Shown here: piece by piece, positions 46,001 to 52,124 of the stretch | Layout: each line of letters opens with the position of its first letter | How positions within the stretch are numbered: position 1 is the stretch's first letter | Program-made: the position numbers and the translations under genes | Notes under the pieces: model-generated | What the model was told of the DNA's origin: nothing | Databases searched by the model: none | Seen by the model: the letters and a program-made list of their open reading frames with translations, nothing else | Assembly (NCBI RefSeq): GCF_030817835.1 | Contig: NZ_JAUSZR010000001.1 | Location: 2,666,001 to 2,730,000 of the forward strand | Direction of reading: 5' to 3' | DNA: 64,000 nt | DNA from: Pseudarthrobacter sp. W1I19 | GTDB lineage: Bacteria; Actinomycetota; Actinomycetes; Actinomycetales; Micrococcaceae

Positions 46001-46415
46001 TCGACGGAGCGCTGGACTTGAGGACCGGAACACCCGCGTCACGGGCGGCCTTCAGTGCCGCCACTTTGTTGCCTGCAAGTTCCAGCACTTCAGCCGGAGG
46101 GCCAACGAAGGTGATGCCCGCGTCCTTGGCCGCTCGGGCCAGGTCCGGGTTTTCGGAGAGGAACCCGTAGCCGGGGTAGATGGCGTCCGCGCCGGATTCC
46201 CTGGCAACCCGCACTATTTCTGCAACGTCCAGGTACGCACGGACGGGGTGGCCCTCTTCGCCAATCAGGTAGGCCTCGTCCGCCTTCTGGCGGTGGATCG
46301 AGTTCCTGTCTTCCTGTGGGAAAACGGCAACGGTCTTGGCGCCCAGCTCGTAGCCGGCGCGGAAGGCCCTGATCGCGATTTCGCCGCGGTTGGCCACCAG
46401 AACTTTGGAAAACAT
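43017..46415 (-). CDS. pyc: pyruvate carboxylase
   Basis: A 1132-residue biotin enzyme that carboxylates pyruvate to oxaloacetate to refill the TCA cycle. Domains in order: biotin carboxylase (about 1-450; FVGPPAEVLELAGNK, KAVAGGGGRGMR, FIEMNPRIQVEHTVTE), carboxyltransferase (about 520-800; TDTTFRDAHQSLLATRVRT and the Lys in LAIKDMAGLL), an allosteric linker, and a C-terminal biotinyl domain with the biotin-lysine motif EAMKMEA at about residue 1095. Length is normal. The ATG has an AGGAGAAGT ribosome binding site. A CRP-like site and a promoter lie upstream. It probably links to C4-dicarboxylate use with dctA. Confidence 0.97.
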   Translation of the reverse strand: MFSKVLVANRGEIAIRAFRAGYELGAKTVAVFPQEDRNSIHRQKADEAYLIGEEGHPVRAYLDVAEIVRVARESGADAIYPGYGFLSENPDLARAAKDAGITFVGPPAEVLELAGNKVAALKAARDAGVPVLKSSAPSKDLDELLAAADEIGFPIFAKAVAGGGGRGMRRVDTREALPEALQSAMREADAAFGDPTMFLEQAVLRPRHIEVQILADAEGNVMHLFERDCSIQRRHQKVIEIAPAPNLDEGIRQALYRDAVKFAKALNYVNAGTVEFLVDTVGERAGQHVFIEMNPRIQVEHTVTEEVTDVDLVQAQMRIAAGETLADLGLSQDTVKLRGAALQSRITTEDPANGFRPDVGKITGYRSAGGAGVRLDGGTVYSGAEISPHFDSMLVKLTCRGRDYPAAVARARRALAEFRIRGVSTNISFLQAVLDDPDFIAGDVATSFIDERPELLKARVSADRGTKLLTWLADVTVNKPNGELTVHSNPASKLPSVKDQQAAPGSRQKLLELGPEGFARALREQNAVAVTDTTFRDAHQSLLATRVRTRDLVAAGPAVTALLPQLLSVEAWGGATYDVALRFLGEDPWDRLAALRQALPNVCLQMLLRGRNTVGYTPYPEEVTEAFVNEAAATGIDIFRIFDALNDVNQMAPAIRAVRATGTAVAEVALCYTGDMLDPNEKLYTLDYYLELAQRIVDAGAHILAIKDMAGLLRPAAAAKLVSALRERFDLPVHLHTHDTAGGQLATLLAAVDAGVDAVDVASASLAGTTSQPSASALVAALAHTPRDTGLSLEAVSSLEPYWEAVRRVYAPFESGLPGPTGRVYQHEIPGGQLSNLRQQAMALGLGERFEAIEDMYTAADRILGRLVKVTPSSKVVGDLALHLVGLNADPADFNENPQNYDIPDSVIGFLSGELGDPPGGWPEPFRTKALQGRSVKVRDAELSAEDSAALKSDSKTRQHTLNRLLFDGPTKDYLKSVETYGNISVLDTRDYLYGLQRGKEHEIQLEKGVRLIASLEAVSEPDEKGMRTVMCTLNGQSRPVVVRDRSVVSNVKAAEKADPNQPGHVAAPFAGAVTVTVKPGDEVNAGDTVATIEAMKMEASITTPVAGKVSRLAISSVEQVEGGDLLLVVEQ

Positions 46416-46458
46416 ACTTCTCCTGCATCATTGCGGGTGGATCGGTGAGTGGTCACAG

Positions 46459-46486
46459 TGTCTAGGACCTACAAGGACAAACACAA
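46459..46486 (-). promoter_or_regulatory. candidate pyc promoter
   Basis: On the minus strand TTGTGT (46481-46486) and TAGACA (46459-46464) are separated by 16 bases, about 45-70 bases upstream of the pyc start. The match to -35/-10 consensus is moderate. Confidence 0.45.
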
Positions 46487-46491
46487 ATCTT

Positions 46492-46507
46492 TGTGGCCAC
46501 CGTCACA
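46492..46507. promoter_or_regulatory. CRP/GlxR-like site upstream of pyc
   Basis: TGTGG (46492-46496), six bases, TCACA (46503-46507) matches the CRP-family operator TGTGA-N6-TCACA with one mismatch. It lies just upstream of the candidate pyc -35 element, a position suited to activation. No CRP-family regulator is encoded in the window. Confidence 0.4.
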
Positions 46508-46717
46508 GATTTCCCCGTCATGTCCTGAACCCTTTCGCCGGGCCGGGGGCAAACCGCCTCCAACAGCACAGTCCGTGCCATGCCGACGCCCCATAAAGCA
46601 GGATTCGCCGATGCATCCACATATGATGAGTAGGGCGGCAGGACCGTCCGGCTTCGGCGCTGCCGGAGCAAACATTACCCCCAACACGGCATCCGGCGTT
46701 AGGTTTTGGTCTCTCAA

Positions 46718-47536
46718 GTGCAAGTAGTCAGCATCAGCAGCCTCAAGGGTGGAGTCGGCAAGACTTCCGTGACCACAGGATTGGCGTCCGCCGCACTTGC
46801 CGCAGGTGTCCGCACACTGGTGGTGGACCTTGATCCCCATGCAGACGCGACCACCGCCTTGGGCGTCCAGCCGGGCGACCAGCTGGATATTGGCAGGATG
46901 CTCAAGAACCCCCGCCGCGCTAAGCTCGCAGAAAACGTTGCGGGCAGCAGCTGGGCGGGGCTGGCCCAGTCCAACGGTTCCGGCCCCGCAGTCCTGGACG
47001 TCGCCGTCGGCTCTGCCTACACAGGAATCTACGACCGCCCCGACCTCAGCCGCCGCGACCTTCGCCGGCTGTCTTCGGTGCTGGCCGGAGCCGAAGACTA
47101 CCAGCTGGTCCTGATTGACTGCCCGCCGTCGCTCAACGGCCTCACGCGCATGGCCTGGTCTGCCAGCGAAAAGGTGGCACTCGTCGCCGAGCCGGGGTTG
47201 TTCTCCGTGGCCGGTACCGAGCGGACCATGCGGGCCATCCAGCTTTTCCGGCAGGAATTTGCGCCCAACCTTTCTCCAGCCGGCATCATCGCCAACCGCG
47301 TTCGGTCCGGCTCCTCGGAGCACAGCTACCGGCTGGCCGAGATGGAGTCGATGTTCGGCGACCTCCTGTTAAGCCCCAGGATCCCGGAGCAGGCCAACTG
47401 GCAGCAAATCCAGGGCGCAGCGCACCCCGTACACCACTGGCCGGGAGACTCCGCCAAGTCCGCCGCCGCACTGTTTGACGAGCTGCTGGCGAACCTGATG
47501 ACAGTAGGCAGCGGCCTGCGCAGCCGCGCCCGGTAA
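46718..47536 (+). CDS. orphan ParA/MinD-family ATPase
   Basis: A 272-residue deviant-Walker ATPase with the N-terminal loop SLKGGVGKTSVTTGLA including the signature Lys, the switch motif VDLDPHADATTALG, the Walker B LIDCPPSLNGLT and a family-like C terminus. No ParB gene and no parS-like repeat are nearby. Members of this family position chromosomes, plasmids or protein complexes. It converges with the MerR regulator gene and is divergent from pyc, so it forms a single-gene unit. I choose GTG 46718 (QVVSISSLKGG follows); TTG 46706 in frame is possible and neither has a ribosome binding site. Confidence 0.85.
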   Translation: MQVVSISSLKGGVGKTSVTTGLASAALAAGVRTLVVDLDPHADATTALGVQPGDQLDIGRMLKNPRRAKLAENVAGSSWAGLAQSNGSGPAVLDVAVGSAYTGIYDRPDLSRRDLRRLSSVLAGAEDYQLVLIDCPPSLNGLTRMAWSASEKVALVAEPGLFSVAGTERTMRAIQLFRQEFAPNLSPAGIIANRVRSGSSEHSYRLAEMESMFGDLLLSPRIPEQANWQQIQGAAHPVHHWPGDSAKSAAALFDELLANLMTVGSGLRSRAR

Positions 47537-47543
47537 AGCCAGC

Positions 47544-47592
47544 TAAACAGCAGAAGCCGCCCCCCCGTAGGGAGGGCGGCTTCTGCTGTTTA
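47544..47592. terminator. bidirectional terminator between the ParA and MerR genes
   Basis: An 18-bp perfect stem (47544-47561 with 47575-47592) with outer TAAA/TTTA ends lies just past the ParA stop (7 bases) and 5 bases beyond the MerR stop. It serves both converging genes. Confidence 0.8.
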
Positions 47593-47597
47593 AACTG

Positions 47598-48191
47598 TCA
47601 GCTGATCTTGCGCGCGGCCCGCCGCTTGCTCAATTCGTCGTCCGGAAAGGACTGCTCAGCAGCGTGCTCGCTCGGAAGCGATGCCAGGCTGCCTTCCACT
47701 TCGCGCCAGACACGCCCAACCGCGATGCCGAATACGCCCTGCCCACCCTGCACGAGGTCGATCACCTCGTCCGCCGAGGTGCACTCGTATACGCTGGCGC
47801 CATCGCTCATCAGGGTGATCTGGGCGAGGTCTTCCACACCGCGCTCACGCAGGTGCTCTACAGCCGTGCGGATCTGCTGCAGTGAGACACCGGTATCCAG
47901 CAGTCGTTTGACCACCTTCAGCACCAGGATGTCGCGGAAGCCGTACAGACGCTGGGACCCCGAGCCGGCGGCGCCGCGGACAGCGGGTTCAACCAGCCCG
48001 GTGCGTGCCCAGTAGTCCAGCTGGCGGTAGGTGATGCCTGCAGCCTTGCAGGCGGTGGGGCCGCGGTATCCGGCATCCTCGTCCAGAACGGGAAGGTCTT
48101 CGGTGAACAGGAGGCCCTGGGCACCGCTCGCGGGCATAGCAACACCAGCCGTGGGCTGCTTCAGCCCGCCTGCTTCGCCTTTGGGACTCAC
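47598..48191 (-). CDS. MerR family regulator (Rv1830 ResR/McdR-like)
   Basis: A 197-residue MerR-type protein. The DNA-binding domain runs from about residue 45 (YRGPTACKAAGITYRQLDYW, then ARTGLVEPAVRGA and RLYGFRDILVL), with a dimerisation helix after (VKRLLDTGVSLQQIRTAVEHL) and a C-terminal part containing VYECTSADEVIDLVQGGQGVFG. It is orthologous by order to Rv1830 in the gcvH-garA-Rv1828-Rv1829-Rv1830 block, a regulator linked to cell growth and division. GTG 48191 is chosen because AAGGAGGATCC lies directly upstream; longer frames to 48362 run into the promoter. Confidence 0.9.
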   Translation of the reverse strand: MSPKGEAGGLKQPTAGVAMPASGAQGLLFTEDLPVLDEDAGYRGPTACKAAGITYRQLDYWARTGLVEPAVRGAAGSGSQRLYGFRDILVLKVVKRLLDTGVSLQQIRTAVEHLRERGVEDLAQITLMSDGASVYECTSADEVIDLVQGGQGVFGIAVGRVWREVEGSLASLPSEHAAEQSFPDDELSKRRAARKIS

Positions 48192-48328
48192 CTGGATCCT
48201 CCTTGTCATAAGCCCCCCGTGAACAACTGCAACGGCAGGAACAGGTACGAAGACCATGCCTGTAATTTCCGCGGGGCGCACCTTCCAGTGTGACCTGCGC
48301 GGCTGCCGTAAGCAATGGGAACTTGATA

Positions 48329-48364
48329 CTTTGACGTTAGGCCTGCAGGGACCCAAGGTCAAAG
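48329..48364 (-). promoter_or_regulatory. merR promoter with embedded inverted repeat
   Basis: On the minus strand TTGACC (48357-48362) and TAACGT (48334-48339) are separated by exactly 17 bases. A perfect 7-bp inverted repeat, CTTTGAC (48329-48335) and GTCAAAG (48358-48364), overlaps both hexamers. This suggests a promoter under dyad control, perhaps by the MerR protein itself. The start would be near 48327, giving a leader of about 135 bases. Confidence 0.6.
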
Positions 48365-48405
48365 ACGTTGGCCGGTTGAAAGAGGCGTGTCGAAACTTTC
48401 ATCCT

Positions 48406-48418
48406 CAACTTTAACCTT
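48406..48418. promoter_or_regulatory. 13-mer shared with the ftsZ upstream region
   Basis: CAACTTTAACCTT matches CAACCTTAACCTT at 11919-11931 in 12 of 13 positions. It lies about 45 bases upstream of the merR -35 element and ends 10 bases before the DUF151 stop. It may be a shared operator for one of the two MerR regulators; downstream ACCTTA (48425-48430) could be a partial second copy. Confidence 0.45.
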
Positions 48419-48427
48419 AACGTGACC

Positions 48428-48931
48428 TTAGCCGTCGAAATCCTCGGGTTCCACATCGTCCAGGAACTCACGGAAGCGGCGCAGTTCGCGCTCCTCGTCC
48501 ACGGAGGGGCCGGGTTCCGCGTCCTCCCCCTCATCGTGCTCGGTGATCCGCACGCCGGCTTCGTCCATGACCGAGTCTGCGCACCAGATGCGGCATTTGG
48601 CACGAAGGGCGATGGCGAGTGCATCGGACGCCCGCGAGCTGACGGTGGTGCCGTTCTCAAACTGAAGCTGGCCATAGAAGATGTTGTCCTCCACTGCAAC
48701 GATGTTGACGCTGACCACGGAATGGCCCAGCGATTCAACAACGTCCACGAGGAGATCATGTGTCATCGGCCGTGGCGGAACCACACCCTGCTGGGCCAGG
48801 GCGATGGCGCTTGCCTCCGGGGTGCCGATCCAGATGGGTACGTGGCGTTCGCCGTGCATCTCCCGCAGGAGGACCAGTGGCTGGTTGGAAGGCAGTTCGA
48901 TCCGAACCCCTACAATCTCGACTTCAATCAT
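48428..48931 (-). CDS. bifunctional nuclease family protein (DUF151)
   Basis: A 168-residue DUF151/BFN-domain protein (Rv1829 orthologue by order). The domain covers about residues 1-135 (VEIVGVRIELPSNQPLVLL, WIGTPEASAIALAQQG, SSRASDALAIALRAKC) and a highly acidic tail follows (EHDEGEDAEPGPSVDEE). Plant and Thermotoga members have been reported to cleave DNA and RNA; the role in actinobacteria is unknown. The ATG at 48931 overlaps the stop of the upstream MerR gene by one base (TGATG), showing tight coupling. Confidence 0.9.
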   Translation of the reverse strand: MIEVEIVGVRIELPSNQPLVLLREMHGERHVPIWIGTPEASAIALAQQGVVPPRPMTHDLLVDVVESLGHSVVSVNIVAVEDNIFYGQLQFENGTTVSSRASDALAIALRAKCRIWCADSVMDEAGVRITEHDEGEDAEPGPSVDEERELRRFREFLDDVEPEDFDG

Positions 48932-49653
48932 CAGATGTCCATGCGTGAGATGTGGTCCTGCACCAAGGCCCGGTGCAGGGTGAGGCAAAGGTCGCTGATT
49001 TCGCGGGCCGCCTCCGCCGCGCGCGCCTGGGACGCGGCGTCCTTGCGCGAGGCAAGGGGCGCCACTGCACGTTCCACCAGCCCGAACTCCCGTTCGGCTG
49101 CTGCCTGGAAGGGTCGGAGGTGGCGCGGTTCAAGCCCGTGGCTTTCCAGCTGCACGCACGCCCGGGCCACCTGGAGGGCGTGCTCGTCAAATTGTCCGTT
49201 CGAGTGGCTGATCAGGCCGAAGCTCAGCAGGGCCTGCAGCAGCGGGACACTGGCGCCGGACTCCGTCCGTAACTGTTCCTCGCTGAGCTTGCGTCCGCGG
49301 CTCTGCAGTTCCGCGGCCAGTTCATCGGACACAACCCGCGGCGAAACCACGACGCCGGGCGGCAGGATTTCCGGGCGTTCTCCCCTGTCTATGGCGTCAA
49401 GATAGTCCTTGATGACTTTCAGGGGCAGGTACTGGTCCCGCTGCAAAGCCAGGACAAAGCGCAGCCGCTCCACATCGCCGTCGGAATACTGGCGGTAACC
49501 GGCGGGGGTGCGCCGCGGGTTGATCAGCCCCTTTTCCTCAAGGAACCGGATTTTCGACGCGGTCATGCCCGGGAAGTCGCCGCTGAGCTGGGCGAGGACT
49601 TCGCCGATGTTCAGGACCTGCGGTCCCCGGCGTTCCGGTTGTGCCATTGCCAC
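48931..49653 (-). CDS. MerR family regulator FtsR-like (Rv1828)
   Basis: A 240-residue MerR-type protein. The N-terminal winged helix (LNIGEVLAQLSGDFPGMTAS, then KIRFLEEKGLINPRRTPAGY and RQYSDGDVERL) covers about residues 13-75. The C-terminal half is helical and acidic/Arg-rich. Order garA-(this gene)-DUF151-merR equals cg1630-cg1633 in Corynebacterium glutamicum, where this position is ftsR, a regulator of ftsZ. An operator-like dyad upstream of ftsZ in this window fits. Starts at GTG 49653 or ATG 49647 are both possible. Confidence 0.9.
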   Translation of the reverse strand: MAMAQPERRGPQVLNIGEVLAQLSGDFPGMTASKIRFLEEKGLINPRRTPAGYRQYSDGDVERLRFVLALQRDQYLPLKVIKDYLDAIDRGERPEILPPGVVVSPRVVSDELAAELQSRGRKLSEEQLRTESGASVPLLQALLSFGLISHSNGQFDEHALQVARACVQLESHGLEPRHLRPFQAAAEREFGLVERAVAPLASRKDAASQARAAEAAREISDLCLTLHRALVQDHISRMDI

Positions 49654-49670
49654 AGGCAGCGGTCCCCGGA

Positions 49671-50147
49671 TCAGCCGCGGCCTGCAGCGCTGGCAGGGCT
49701 CAGGTAGAAGGTGAGGCGGAACTTGCCGATCTGGACTTCGCTGCCGGACTTGAGCTCCACGCTGTCAACGCGGTCGTGGTTGACGTAGGTACCGTTCAGG
49801 CTGTTCTTGTCCACCACTTCGAAGCTCCGCGCAGTGCGCCGGAATTCCACGTGGCGGCGGGAAACGGTGACGTCGTCGAGGAATATGTCGGCATCAGGGT
49901 GGCGGCCGGCGGTGGTGACGTCAGAATCCAGCAGGAAGCGGGCACCGGCATTCGGGCCGCTGTGCGCAACGAGGAGCGCGGACCCCGCGGGCAGTGCCTC
50001 GACTGAGCTGCGCTCATCGGATGACAGCTTGGGTGCAATGGTGGGTTCATCGGTCACCGGGGTGAGGTGGATCGAGGTGGTCTCCGACGCCCTAGCCGCA
50101 CCATTGCCGTATTCCCCATCGGCAGGGTTGTGTGTGTGGCCAGCCAT
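49671..50147 (-). CDS. garA: FHA-domain protein GarA/OdhI
   Basis: A 158-residue phosphothreonine-binding protein. The N-terminal tail has the ETTS motif (residues 22-25, SETTSIHLTP) whose Thr in mycobacterial GarA and corynebacterial OdhI is phosphorylated by Ser/Thr kinases. The FHA domain is at about 60-150 (AGRHPDADIFLDDVTVSRRH, then NSLNGTYVNHDRVD). Unphosphorylated GarA restrains 2-oxoglutarate dehydrogenase and controls glutamate metabolism. The start has a GAGGAGGAG ribosome binding site. The PASTA kinase at 32941 is a possible partner. Confidence 0.95.
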   Translation of the reverse strand: MAGHTHNPADGEYGNGAARASETTSIHLTPVTDEPTIAPKLSSDERSSVEALPAGSALLVAHSGPNAGARFLLDSDVTTAGRHPDADIFLDDVTVSRRHVEFRRTARSFEVVDKNSLNGTYVNHDRVDSVELKSGSEVQIGKFRLTFYLSPASAAGRG

Positions 50148-50306
50148 GGACTCCTCCTCTTCGACTATGCGGCTCTCACGCCGGCATTCAGCTTTTTTAC
50201 CCTCCGCACCTGCCCTGCAGGTCCGGAACCGGCTTCCGATCCGGCCGCTGACGTGCGAAGACGTTCCGCCTTCACGTCCGGCCGAACCGGATGTACCGGT
50301 TAGGTT

Positions 50307-50693
50307 TCAGCCTACCTGTTGTTCGTACTCGGATGCACTGAGCAATGACTCGACGGCGTCCGGTTCGGCCAGTTTGACTTCGATGAGCCAGCCGTCGCCG
50401 TAGGGATCGGTGTTGATCAGGGCCGAATCAGTGTCCAGGGAATCGTTGCGGGCAACTATTTCGCCGCTGACCGGCGCGTAGATGTCGCTGACACTCTTGG
50501 TGGACTCAACCTCGCCCACTACTTCGTTCGCCTTAACCTTTGTCCCAACTTCGGGCATTTGGGCGTACACAACGTCCCCTAGTGCGTCCTGGGCGAAGTC
50601 GGTGATGCCCACCCTTACCACGCCGTCGGCGTTGGGGGCAGAGACCCACTCATGTTCGGCGGTGTAGGACAGGTCTTCGGGAATGTTGCTCAT
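50307..50693 (-). CDS. gcvH: glycine cleavage system H protein
   Basis: A 128-residue lipoyl carrier protein of the glycine cleavage system. The lipoylation site is Lys in VGEVESTKSVSDIYAPVSG (about residue 66), and the N-terminal YTAEHEWV and VGITDFAQDALGDVVY match the family. The ATG 50693 has AAAGG 6 bases upstream; the longer frame to 50858 is not protein. Other glycine cleavage genes (gcvT, gcvP) are not here. The gene sits upstream of garA as Rv1826 does in M. tuberculosis. Confidence 0.95.
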   Translation of the reverse strand: MSNIPEDLSYTAEHEWVSAPNADGVVRVGITDFAQDALGDVVYAQMPEVGTKVKANEVVGEVESTKSVSDIYAPVSGEIVARNDSLDTDSALINTDPYGDGWLIEVKLAEPDAVESLLSASEYEQQVG

Positions 50694-50856
50694 CAGGGGC
50701 CTTTCATCGGGTCGAACACCAATGTCAACGGGGCCCAAACAGGCCGCCGCTGAAAGTATAGGCACAAGTGCCGGGGCGTTCGCGGACGATTCTGACAAGA
50801 TGGGACCCATGACCGCACGCACTGTTCCCGCACCCGGGGAAGCCGCAGGGTAAGTC

Positions 50857-51726
50857 ATGCCCGAACTTCCCGAGGTGGCCGGCCTGGCCGAATTTCTTCA
50901 CGATCATCTGCAGGGAACGTCGGTGACCAAAGTGCAGATCGTTTCCTTCGCGGTACTCAAGACAGCTGATCCGCCGTTCAACGCCCTCGAGGGAAGGACG
51001 GTGACCGGAGTGAGGCGATTTGGCAAGTTCGTCAGCATCGACACCGGAGGAATTTCCCTGGTATTCCATCTGGCTCGGGCCGGCTGGGTGCGGTTCACGG
51101 ATTCCCCCACGGATGCGCAACTGCGGATGGGCAAGGGACACATCGCTGCCCGCTTCACGTTTAGCGGCGCGGATGGTGCCCGCGGCATCGACCTCACCGA
51201 GGCTGGAACCAAGAAGAGCCTGGCCGTCTACGTGGTGCGGGATCCCCAGGAGGTTCCGGGGATCGCCACGCTGGGACCGGATCCGTTCACCGAGGCGTTC
51301 GACGCCGACATGCTGGCGGAGATCCTCGCCGGCAGCTCGCAGCAGATCAAGGGGCTCCTGAGGAGCCAGAGCGTGATCGCCGGCATCGGCAACGCCTACA
51401 GCGACGAGATCCTGCACGCGGCGCGGATTTCACCCTTTGCCACCGCCAAGTCGCTGGACCGCGGGACGGTCCAGGTGCTCTACGACTCCATCCACAGCGT
51501 CCTGGGCACAGCCCTGGCCGAGGCATGCGGCAAGCCGCCCAAGGACCTGAAGGACGTCAAGCGCAGCCACATGCGGGTCCATGCCCGGACAGGCCAGCCG
51601 TGTCCTGTCTGCGGGGACACCGTCCGCGAGGTCTCCTTCGCCGATACGGCGCTGCAGTACTGCCCCACCTGCCAGACGAAGGGCAAGATCCTGGCCGACC
51701 GCAGAACCTCGAAGTTCCTTAAATAA
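50857..51726 (+). CDS. Fpg/Nei family DNA glycosylase/AP lyase
   Basis: A 289-residue base-excision repair enzyme. The N terminus MPELPEV supplies the catalytic Pro2 and Glu3. A helix-two-turn-helix (QSVIAGIGNAYSDEIL) and a C-terminal zinc finger (CPVC, 16 residues, CPTC) follow, with an Arg in the finger loop (DRRTSKFLK). It excises oxidised bases; Fpg and Nei cannot be separated with certainty by eye. The ATG lies 3 bases after a short upstream ORF and has a GCAGGG-type ribosome-binding stretch. It is divergent from gcvH. Confidence 0.92.
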   Translation: MPELPEVAGLAEFLHDHLQGTSVTKVQIVSFAVLKTADPPFNALEGRTVTGVRRFGKFVSIDTGGISLVFHLARAGWVRFTDSPTDAQLRMGKGHIAARFTFSGADGARGIDLTEAGTKKSLAVYVVRDPQEVPGIATLGPDPFTEAFDADMLAEILAGSSQQIKGLLRSQSVIAGIGNAYSDEILHAARISPFATAKSLDRGTVQVLYDSIHSVLGTALAEACGKPPKDLKDVKRSHMRVHARTGQPCPVCGDTVREVSFADTALQYCPTCQTKGKILADRRTSKFLK

Positions 51727-51856
51727 GGGCGGGTTCCCCGGAAGACACCCGCATCCGGACAAATCCACCGCGAACGCCTGGGTGTTGCGTCCGGAAGAGG
51801 GTGCGAAGCCATGGTTAGCGGCTTAGCGGGTTGGGGTTTGCGGCCAAAAGGGCAAC

Positions 51857-51900
51857 AAAAAAGTGGAAGCACCGGATTTCTCCGGTGCTTCCACTTTTTT
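51857..51900. terminator. symmetric bidirectional terminator (nei / tRNA-Pro)
   Basis: Arms 51857-51876 and 51881-51900 pair perfectly over 20 bp with a 4-base loop; the outer six bases are all A on the left and all T on the right, so each strand has a T tract. It ends the glycosylase gene on the plus strand and tRNA-Pro on the minus strand, directly abutting the encoded CCA. Confidence 0.92.
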
Positions 51901-51977
<77 letters not shown>

Positions 51978-52124
51978 TTAGTTCCGCCGTTCTCCGCTGC
52001 GCTTCATCCGCGGGCTGACCCGCGGTTTCCACCAGCAGTCCGGCCGAACCACCTAGAAGAGCTTACACGATCCCGGAGGGTGCCAGTGACACTTTCCGCC
52101 GATTCCAAGCCGGGTGTGTCGCAA

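Larger units (their letters stand above)
46416..46717. other. divergent intergenic region between pyc and the ParA gene (302 bases)
   Basis: No gene is visible. It holds the pyc promoter and CRP-like site near the pyc side, a 14-bp palindrome CACAAA-TC-TTTGTG (46482-46495) overlapping them, and the unresolved promoter of the ParA gene; a TAGGTT hexamer (46700-46705) could be its -10. Confidence 0.5.

Noticed and set aside
44955..46448. 497-codon plus-strand frame over pyc
   Set aside because: Antisense to the biotin carboxylase domain of pyc; no domain of its own.
52008..52025. CCGCGGG/CCCGCGG hairpin between der and tRNA-Pro as der terminator
   Set aside because: A 7-bp stem without T tract in GC-rich DNA; too weak to call, although it could contribute to der termination.
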